Shown piece by piece: positions 16,368-21,182 of a stretch of DNA of 21,182 bases. Under the pieces are notes generated by a model, which saw only the letters and a list, made by a program, of their open reading frames with translations, ran no database searches and was not told the origin of the DNA. The stretch comes from JAMCXS01 sp046705545 (GTDB taxonomy: Bacteria; Acidobacteriota; Terriglobia; UBA7540): positions 1-21,182 of the forward strand of contig JBJKQF010000343.1 of assembly GCA_046705545.1 (NCBI GenBank). Reading direction: 5' to 3'. Position numbers and translations under genes: made by a program. Each line of letters opens with the position of its first letter. Position 1 is the stretch's first letter.

Positions 16368-16373
16368 AGTATA
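16368..16373 (-). promoter_or_regulatory. Candidate -10 box (TATACT) for the DksA-like gene
   Basis: TATACT on the minus strand lies within CTATACTGG, identical to the site before the exported protein gene. TTCGAC at 16392-16397 lies 18 bp upstream as a weak -35. Initiation near 16361 would leave a leader of about 95 nt. Confidence 0.35.
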
Positions 16374-16623
16374 GTCGAGAACCGGCGTCGCGTCGAAGCC
16401 GGAAATGGATTGCTGGGGTAACAAAATTGCAGAGCGGCAAGCCTCAGGACTCTCCAGGCTACCCGCATCAACCCCGCAAGACTGCCTTCTACTCTTATCC
16501 AGACAGGGACAAGATATCAATCAGCGAGAGTGGGATGGAAGTCAACCGGAGCCGGATGTTTCAGGGAAAGAAATCCTGATAGAGACACTCCTGGATGAAG
16601 CAGAAGGAAACACTAAAGACTAC

Positions 16624-16639
16624 TCCGGGGAACCCCGGA
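16624..16639 (-). terminator. Hairpin downstream of the Crp-family gene
   Basis: TCCGGGG-(2 nt)-CCCCGGA is a perfect 7-bp inverted repeat starting 8 bp after the stop codon at 16647. On the minus strand it is followed by a modestly T-rich stretch (GTAGTCTTTAGTGTTTCC), not a clean T-run, so termination may be weak or factor-assisted. Confidence 0.5.
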
Positions 16640-16646
16640 ACGATGC

Positions 16647-17504
16647 TTAGCCGTGCAAGGCCGTGGCGGCGACGCCCGGTGCAGGGGCCTTGGCATAAAT
16701 GAAAGACCGGGGAACCAAGAGCCTGGAAGATTCACGGCCCGCGCGTCTTGCCGGGCGCGCGGCAGGCTCTTCCGAGGCAACAAGTTCTTCCGAGCCTACC
16801 ACGTCCTCCAGCGCGCCGCGGTCCTCAAGGACCAGCATGGAACCTCGAATGGTAATCCAATGCCGCTCTTTGAAATCTCCCAGAATGCGCGTAATGGTCT
16901 CGCGCGAGGCGCCAATCAGTTGGCCGATTTCCTCGTGCGTCAGCGTCAGCCTGACCCGCGCACATCCCTTGCCGAGTTCGCCGTGGTCAGCCCATTCTAG
17001 TAAAAACCTCGCCACCTTTTCCCGGGCAGAGTTGGTGAGTCCCAGTGATCGGAGCTGTTCGCACGTCTCCTGATAGTTGGCGCTAAGTTGCATGGCGGCC
17101 AACAGGGCGGCTTGAGGATTCCCACGCAGAAAACGTATGAAGTCTTCCCGCCGCACAAAACTGACCCGGCAAGGCTCAAGTGTTTGGGCGGTGGCCTGCA
17201 ACACAGTGCCGGAAATGAGCGCGTGCAGCCCTAGAATCTCGCCCGCCCTGGCAATCCGCAGAATCATCACCTTGCCGCTCGGGGAGGTCAGGGAAAGCTT
17301 TACCCTTCCCGTCGAGAGCACAAACGCTCCTTGCGGCGCGTCACCTTCCAGAAAGAGCAGAGCACCGGCAGGATAGGTAGTCGCCATCCGGACATCTTCA
17401 AAGGCTTGCGAAACCTCCGGGGAGAGGCTCTCAATGAATCCCTCCGGCTTGCCCGGCCGTCCGGTGACATCGTTTGGTTGCCCCAAAGCATTAACAGAGC
17501 CCAT
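16647..17504 (-). CDS. Crp/Fnr-family transcriptional regulator
   Basis: DNA-binding regulator of 285 residues. An N-terminal cyclic-nucleotide-type beta-roll spans about 25-135 (YPAGALLFLEGD, GAFVLSTGRVKLSL, ILRIARAGEILGLHALI). The dimer helix follows, and a winged helix-turn-helix at about 188-214 reads LTHEEIGQLIGASRETITRIL. The recognition helix keeps R-E-x3-R (Arg201, Glu202, Arg206), the residues E. coli CRP uses to read TGTGA. The phosphate-binding Arg-Ser of cAMP receptors is missing (GTVLQATAQ instead), and there are no N-terminal FNR-type cysteines, so the ligand is unknown. A 50-residue Ala/Arg/Glu-rich C-terminal tail (236-285) is unusual. Start ATG 17504 has a strong GAGGAGG a few bases upstream. 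A perfect CRP-type palindrome lies in its leader region. Confidence 0.92.
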   Translation of the reverse strand: MGSVNALGQPNDVTGRPGKPEGFIESLSPEVSQAFEDVRMATTYPAGALLFLEGDAPQGAFVLSTGRVKLSLTSPSGKVMILRIARAGEILGLHALISGTVLQATAQTLEPCRVSFVRREDFIRFLRGNPQAALLAAMQLSANYQETCEQLRSLGLTNSAREKVARFLLEWADHGELGKGCARVRLTLTHEEIGQLIGASRETITRILGDFKERHWITIRGSMLVLEDRGALEDVVGSEELVASEEPAARPARRAGRESSRLLVPRSFIYAKAPAPGVAATALHG

Positions 17505-17655
17505 AGGAACCTCCTCCTCAACCTGATTAAACCGCTACTGCTCTCCCTACCGGGTCATGGTCGCGTCCTTCATGTTTTTTCCCCTTGCCCCGCCGTGATA
17601 GATTGCAGGTCTCGTTCCATTTCGTCTATCATCGCAATCAATTCATATAATGCCA

Positions 17656-17661
17656 CTTATA
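17656..17661 (-). promoter_or_regulatory. Candidate -10 box (TATAAG) of the Crp-family gene
   Basis: On the minus strand the context is GCTATAAGTGG, similar to the CTATACTGG of two other candidate promoters in this window. Initiation would be near 17650. The CRP-type palindrome is then centred about 42-44 bp upstream, where class II activators overlap the -35. Confidence 0.45.
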
Positions 17662-17684
17662 GCGCTGCACATGAAACCAAACTA

Positions 17685-17702
17685 ATGTGACGGCGATCAC
17701 AT
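17685..17702. promoter_or_regulatory. CRP-type binding site, perfect palindrome ATGTGA-N6-TCACAT
   Basis: ATGTGA CGGCGA TCACAT has two exact half-sites of the TGTGA-N6-TCACA consensus, extended by one further matching base on each side. It lies 181 bp upstream of a Crp-family gene whose recognition helix keeps the consensus-reading residues. Autoregulation is the simple inference; the site is also between that gene and the adaptor gene. Confidence 0.75.
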
Positions 17703-17879
17703 GACGCCAGCGAGACGATATTTAGTCACTTAGGCGACGGTTCAGGACAACGAAAGCACACCTCAGCCTAGACTGCCTCTATGGCCGTCAGCGGCTTATT
17801 AAACTCGAAAATTGATCACGACTCAGCAGGCCTACAAGGTAGGAGGACCCGGGACCGTTCTAACCATTAAAGTTGCGCC

Positions 17880-18923
17880 TCAATGTTCAGCTTGAACCCC
17901 GGAGTGCGACTCTTCGGAGAGAAGAATCTGCGCTCCCTGGACGACGATTGTGTCTCCCGGTGAAAACCCTTCACGGACAAAGTAGCCTTCGGGCTCCAGC
18001 TGGAGGAGTTCAATCGGGCGCCGAAGAAAACGGCCGGGCGCAGTTTGCTGGTAAACCCAGGTGTGGCCTTCCACCCTCACTACGGCCGCACTGGGAACCG
18101 TCACTCCGTTGGCCGTTCCGTCCGCAGGCAGGTGTGCAGTCAGCTTTGTGCTGGGTCCCAAGCCAGGGCGCGCCTGAAGGTGATAGAGAAGCCGAACTCC
18201 CTGCCTGTGGGGGTCGGCTTGAGGAAAGAATGAAACAAAGCTCGCTTTTGCGAAACGTCCTCCCGGCATTTCCAGTTGGACGCTTGAAAGGCTGTTCACG
18301 GATTTACCAGGAAGCAAGGTCGCCTCAACCAGCAACTCGTGGTGGTGAATCACCCGCTCCAGCAGAGGGCTTCCCTGCTCCAGCCAACTCTCCACAGTGC
18401 CACCCCATTGCTGCCGGGCCATCGCTTTGACAAGTGACAGCTCCTGCTGCGAGGTCCGGACCGTGGCCTCATCCGCATGGAGCTTGCCCTCCGCCGCAGT
18501 GAGCTCGCTCGCGGGAACTTTCTTGTGTTTCTGGTTGCGGGACTTCAGCCGCGCGTATTCACGGTTTGAAACCTCCGCCTTGGCTCGTGCTTTGGACAAC
18601 TGATCTTTCGTAGCGGTGTAACTCTTCTGCAGCTTGGCGAGGCTCTCCACTGAGAGTACCTTCGCAAGGCCAGTGGCCTGCTGCTGAGCTGAAGCCTTGG
18701 CGAGTGGCTCAGCGGCAATCCCCGCAACCGCCTGGGCTTCCGGGGTCATGGTGATAACGGTCTCCCCATTTTGCACGGCAACCTCGCACTGGACAGGGAT
18801 GATCTTCACCGAGTGCTTCTTGTGGGAATGTTTGTTTCGAGCCAGTCCGAGCGCGCATGACGAAAGTGCGGCGATCATCACTCCAGCCGCTAAGCCCGCC
18901 CAGCGTCTTGGATACGTCCTCAT
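17880..18923 (-). CDS. RND/HlyD-type efflux periplasmic adaptor lipoprotein
   Basis: Membrane-fusion protein of a tripartite efflux system, of 347 residues. A lipobox ALSSC places the lipid-bearing Cys at 23, so it is probably a lipoprotein. After a basic/His segment (NKHSHKKHS, 30-38) come a short barrel strand (VITMTPEAQAVAGIAAEPL), a long helical hairpin (about 95-170, KLQKSYTATKDQLSKARAKAEV...), a beta-barrel domain (LLVEATLLPG, ASFVSFFPQAD), and the membrane-proximal part (VTVPSAAVVRVEGHTWVY; FSPGDTIVVQGAQILLSEE). The lipoyl halves usual around the hairpin are much reduced. No RND pump or outer-membrane factor gene is adjacent in this window. Start ATG 18923 has GGAGG 13 nt upstream, a long spacing. 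The His-rich segment might fit metal efflux, but this is only suggestive. Confidence 0.85.
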   Translation of the reverse strand: MRTYPRRWAGLAAGVMIAALSSCALGLARNKHSHKKHSVKIIPVQCEVAVQNGETVITMTPEAQAVAGIAAEPLAKASAQQQATGLAKVLSVESLAKLQKSYTATKDQLSKARAKAEVSNREYARLKSRNQKHKKVPASELTAAEGKLHADEATVRTSQQELSLVKAMARQQWGGTVESWLEQGSPLLERVIHHHELLVEATLLPGKSVNSLSSVQLEMPGGRFAKASFVSFFPQADPHRQGVRLLYHLQARPGLGPSTKLTAHLPADGTANGVTVPSAAVVRVEGHTWVYQQTAPGRFLRRPIELLQLEPEGYFVREGFSPGDTIVVQGAQILLSEESHSGVQAEH

Positions 18924-19077
18924 TCTGTTATTACGTCCTCCAGCAGAATCACCACAGCAAGGACTGCCCGCACCAGCCCCTGTTTAGGCAGGATAATGCT
19001 TAAAGTGAAAGCGGTCGAGGGGGCGCCGGCAATTCGATTGAAAGGGCCATCGAAAATCTTGGCGGAGGAAAGCGAGC

Positions 19078-19611
19078 CTAGTGGGAACGGAGCTTCTCAA
19101 ACACCCCGGAGTTTGCCGGCTTTACGGCAGTCCCGGAACGAACCACGCGAACGTTAACCTCAAAAGGAACTTTCGTGGGAGCCAGGCAAGCGTGATCGTT
19201 GCATGCCTGGTAGGCAAAGTCGCCCCGCAGCTTATAGCTTCCGGGCCTCAGCCGGCGCGCGGCGAGGAGAACGGCTCCAATCTTCGTTTCACCTTCATAA
19301 ACGGAGATGGGCGAATCCAAAAAGGAAAACTTCTTGGGTTTGCCGTGGGGATAAACCACCTTTTCGGCCCGCAAGGATTTCGATTTACCAAAGACGATCT
19401 CGGTGGGAATCAGGTAGTCGAGTGAAGGTTTGTGGTCATTGATGTGATATCCGGGAGCAACCGTGGCCACGACCGCCAGCTTAACCGAGGCCCCCGGGCG
19501 GACGGCGCTGGCGGACAAAAACGTTTGCACCTTGACCACAGAGACGCTCCCGCCGGCAAAAGCCCCTGCCGGCGGCAAAAGCAGAAATAGACACAGCGTG
19601 AAAACCCTCAT
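19078..19611 (-). CDS. Exported DsbD N-terminal-domain protein (DsbD alpha-like)
   Basis: A 177-residue exported protein. Signal peptide MRVFTLCLFLLLPPAGAFAGG ends near residue 20. The mature part is a single immunoglobulin-like domain of the DsbD N-terminal type: GYHINDHKPSLDYLIPTEI (54-72), YPHGKPKKF, VYEGET (104-109), and QACNDHACLAP, in which Cys137 and Cys142 form the redox pair. In full DsbD this domain passes electrons to periplasmic partners; here the membrane and C-terminal thioredoxin domains are absent. The start ATG 19611 has AGGAAGG about 9 nt upstream; the frame is open to 19785, but that lead runs through tlpA and is not used. It follows the TlpA-like gene by 53 bp, so it is probably co-transcribed and works with it. 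Confidence 0.86.
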   Translation of the reverse strand: MRVFTLCLFLLLPPAGAFAGGSVSVVKVQTFLSASAVRPGASVKLAVVATVAPGYHINDHKPSLDYLIPTEIVFGKSKSLRAEKVVYPHGKPKKFSFLDSPISVYEGETKIGAVLLAARRLRPGSYKLRGDFAYQACNDHACLAPTKVPFEVNVRVVRSGTAVKPANSGVFEKLRSH

Positions 19612-19664
19612 GCTTCGAACCTTCCTGATTTCTCTAAAGTAAAACCCGCCTGGCCCCACGGCGT

Positions 19665-20495
19665 TTATCCTGGGTGTGACTTGACGAATTTGGCGTAGGC
19701 GGCGCGAGCCTCGTCCAAGCTGGCCTCGCAGCCGGGGTCCGTCTCCCGGCACCTCAGCACGGTCAAACCGCACCCGCATGCGCACTTTTCTTTGGAGAGC
19801 ACGGTTTTGAACTCCTGGATCTGGGCAGGGGTAAGTTTTGAAAGGTCCACGCCGGGAACTTGCGAGTTCACCTCAGCGGGAGTACTGACTTGAATATTCT
19901 TGGACGCCGTATAACCCGCAGTCTGGAAGTTTCCGACTTCATGCCCGGGCTGAGCCGCCAGCAATTCCCGAATCTCGGCTTCAAAAACCGAAACGTCCGT
20001 GGTTCCCACATGCTTGGCGTAGATTCGCCCGTCACGGCCGATCAGGAAGCTCGTGGGCAGGCCCAGGATGCCACCATAGAGCTCACCCAACTTGTCGGTA
20101 CCCATCACCACCGGGTAATTCATGTGGAACTCGTTGTAGAATTCCCTGACCCCTCGAGGACCGCCTTCATCCATCGAAACCCCGATCACCGCAAAACCTT
20201 GATCCCGGTACTTCTTTTGGAGCTCCACAAAGCCCGGAATCTCCATCCGGCAGGGGCCGCACCACGTGGCCCAGAAATCCAGCAGGACCACTTTGCCACG
20301 GTAGTCCTTCATGTCAATCTTGTCACCAGAAAGAGAGACGGAGGAGAATTCTGGAGCCATCGGAAACCGGCCGCTGGTCTTCATCGAGCTTGTCGTAACA
20401 GGAGCAATCCAGTAGCGATTCACAAAATATAGGCCGACCGCAATCGCCACACCCAAAACAACACCCAGAATGACTCTACCCGTCTTCACTAACAT
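19665..20495 (-). CDS. TlpA-like membrane-anchored thioredoxin with cysteine-rich C-terminal tail
   Basis: Periplasmic thiol-disulfide protein of 276 residues. An N-terminal membrane anchor is at about 7-31, and the redoxin domain spans about 46-182 with WCGPC (Cys79, Cys82) in LLDFWATWCGPCRMEIPGF and the cis-Pro segment LGLPTSFLI. It probably reduces target disulfides, as TlpA/ResA proteins do. Unusual is the tail: after an acidic linker and LTPAQIQEFK comes KCACGCGLTVLRCRETDPGC, with Cys238, 240, 242, 249 and 256 in the pattern C-x-C-x-C-x6-C-x6-C, suggesting metal binding or extra redox centres. Start: ATG 20495 directly abuts AAGGAG with no spacer; GTG 20489 has it 6 nt upstream and may be the true start. 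It lies between lgt and the DsbD-N gene, on one strand. Confidence 0.9.
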   Translation of the reverse strand: MLVKTGRVILGVVLGVAIAVGLYFVNRYWIAPVTTSSMKTSGRFPMAPEFSSVSLSGDKIDMKDYRGKVVLLDFWATWCGPCRMEIPGFVELQKKYRDQGFAVIGVSMDEGGPRGVREFYNEFHMNYPVVMGTDKLGELYGGILGLPTSFLIGRDGRIYAKHVGTTDVSVFEAEIRELLAAQPGHEVGNFQTAGYTASKNIQVSTPAEVNSQVPGVDLSKLTPAQIQEFKTVLSKEKCACGCGLTVLRCRETDPGCEASLDEARAAYAKFVKSHPG

Positions 20496-20565
20496 CTCCT
20501 TAAGATGGAATGATTCCCAATACTTTCAGTCTCCGGCCCGCCGCCCGCCACGAGCCGCCATACCC

Positions 20566-21182
20566 TTACCTGGAATGCGAAGCTTCTTTTCTTTGAGCGT
20601 TCCCTTCCGGGCCTCTTCCCCCACCGGCGGGAGCCTCGGCGCGGCGCGGAAAGAAATGCCACCGGATCAACACTCCCAGCGCCGTCAGCAGCGCCAGGAG
20701 CGCGATGAATTGCGAAGTAGAGAGCAGATGGTTAAACACAAACCCGCGGTCCGGATCTCCCCGCAGGAACTCCAGGGAAAATCTGGCCACGGCGTAGAGC
20801 ACCAGATACAGCAGGAAAATCTCTCCATCGCGAGACTTGTGACGATAGCGCCAGATCAGGATTCCAAAAATGCAGAGCATGGTAACCGACGCGACCGGCT
20901 GCCATGGAAAGAGCGCCACGCCAAGCGGAACGCCTGTCATCCGGTGCGCGAATTCGCTGGTAAAAGTAAGCGTCCAGAAGAAGTGGCTGGGTACACCGTA
21001 GTCGCAACCCGCGGAAAAACACCCCACCCTGCCAATACTTTGGCCCAGCGCAATCGCCGGCGCATAAATGTCGAACATCTTCCAGAGCGGCAGCTTATAA
21101 GTTCGGATATACCAGATGGCAAAGAAAGTTGCGGCGATGAAACCTCCGTAAAAGACCCCGCCCGCCTCCAGCGTGGCAAGCG
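20566..21182 (-). CDS. lgt: Prolipoprotein diacylglyceryl transferase, C-terminal part
   Basis: Inner-membrane enzyme that attaches diacylglycerol from phosphatidylglycerol to the lipobox Cys of lipoproteins. The gene runs off the right edge, so the N-terminal part, including the HGGL-type motif, is not seen. In view (204 residues): GGVFYGGFIAATF, YKLPLWKMFDIYAPAIALG, the family signature region IGRVGCFSAGCDYG, and YAVARFSLEFLRGDPDRG with the conserved Arg. In E. coli the signature reads R-x-G-N-F-x-N-G-E; here Asn is Cys and the Glu position is Cys or Asp, as in the GCF-type Lgt proteins of other phyla. The tail after the last TM is Arg/Ala/Gly-rich. TlpA-like gene starts 71 bp downstream; the exported lipoprotein adaptor (17880-18923) would be a substrate. 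Confidence 0.9.
   Translation of the reverse strand, partial: LATLEAGGVFYGGFIAATFFAIWYIRTYKLPLWKMFDIYAPAIALGQSIGRVGCFSAGCDYGVPSHFFWTLTFTSEFAHRMTGVPLGVALFPWQPVASVTMLCIFGILIWRYRHKSRDGEIFLLYLVLYAVARFSLEFLRGDPDRGFVFNHLLSTSQFIALLALLTALGVLIRWHFFPRRAEAPAGGGRGPEGNAQRKEASHSR

Larger units (their letters stand above)
16266..16646. other. Intergenic region between the Crp-family gene and the DksA-like gene
   Basis: About 380 bp. It holds a candidate dksA-like promoter (16368-16373) and a compact hairpin behind the Crp-family stop (16624-16639). A plus-strand open frame at 16405-16650 has A/T-rich third positions unlike the neighbours and no ribosome binding site, so I do not call it a gene. Confidence 0.5.
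17505..17879. other. Intergenic regulatory region upstream of the Crp-family gene
   Basis: About 375 bp, more A/T-rich than its surroundings, no gene. It contains a CRP-type palindrome (17685-17702), a minus-strand -10-like TATAAG (17656-17661), a plus-strand TATAAT (17646-17651) without a -35, and a small hairpin CCTAC-aag-GTAGG (17831-17843) that could end the adaptor-protein transcript. The leader of the Crp-family mRNA would be about 145 nt. Confidence 0.55.

Noticed and set aside
16405..16650. 81-residue plus-strand open frame between the DksA-like and Crp-family genes
   Set aside because: No ribosome binding site, A/T-rich third positions unlike neighbouring genes, no recognisable motif, and it overlaps the end of the Crp-family gene.
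17629..17642. FNR-like half palindrome (TTGAT-N4-ATGAT, minus strand)
   Set aside because: The second half matches only 3 of 5 consensus bases, and the local Crp-family protein has CRP-like, not FNR-like, recognition residues.
17646..17651. Perfect TATAAT on the plus strand in the Crp upstream region, a possible small RNA promoter
   Set aside because: No -35 at 16-18 bp and no plus-strand gene or clear terminator follows. A small RNA cannot be excluded but is not supported.

Overview
The window is a GC-rich, gene-dense chromosomal segment with no rRNA, tRNA, CRISPR array, transposase or phage gene that I can see. Gene content and divergence (divergent urocanase plus glutamate formimidoyltransferase, class 1B PyrK/PyrD, a standalone DsbD N-terminal domain beside a TlpA-type thioredoxin, a Lgt with a cysteine-bearing signature, many envelope proteins) suggest a Gram-negative bacterium, most likely an Acidobacteriota member. 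That placement is inference. Codon use looks even across the window, and I see no island.

Layout. Positions 1-2238 (+): histidine degradation, with the 3' part of a urocanase (hutU) and a complete glutamate formimidoyltransferase (ftcD). Positions 2383-5421 (+): an Nramp metal transporter, a small universal stress protein and an aldo/keto reductase, closely spaced. Positions 5563-6387 (+): a SAM hydrolase (DUF62) with its own promoter-like sequence, convergent with a CNNM/CorC-type membrane CBS protein (6399-7778, -). Positions 8081-9947 (+): pyrK-pyrD, 1 bp apart, for pyrimidine synthesis. Positions 9978-14449 (-): a co-directional envelope cluster of an exported beta-rich protein, a five-TM sulfatase-superfamily enzyme with Thr at the nucleophile position, and a two-HKD phospholipase D/cardiolipin-synthase-like protein with a C-terminal membrane hairpin. 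Positions 14602-15915 (+): an MFS transporter whose stop codon overlaps that of a DksA/TraR-type zinc-finger protein (15912-16265, -). Positions 16647-21182 (-): a Crp/Fnr regulator, an RND-type periplasmic adaptor lipoprotein without a pump, a DsbD N-terminal domain protein, a TlpA-like thioredoxin with a cysteine-rich tail, and the 3' part of lgt.

Most genes are housekeeping or envelope functions. The parts most worth a second look are: (i) a perfect TGTGA-N6-TCACA palindrome upstream of the Crp-family gene, spaced like a class II activator site from a -10-like box, although the protein lacks the usual cAMP-binding Arg-Ser; (ii) the sulfatase-like/PLD-like/exported protein cluster, a candidate envelope-lipid head-group modification module; and (iii) the lgt-tlpA-dsbD(N) thiol-redox cluster with an unusual five-Cys tail. 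I did not find a clearly new defence or mobile system.
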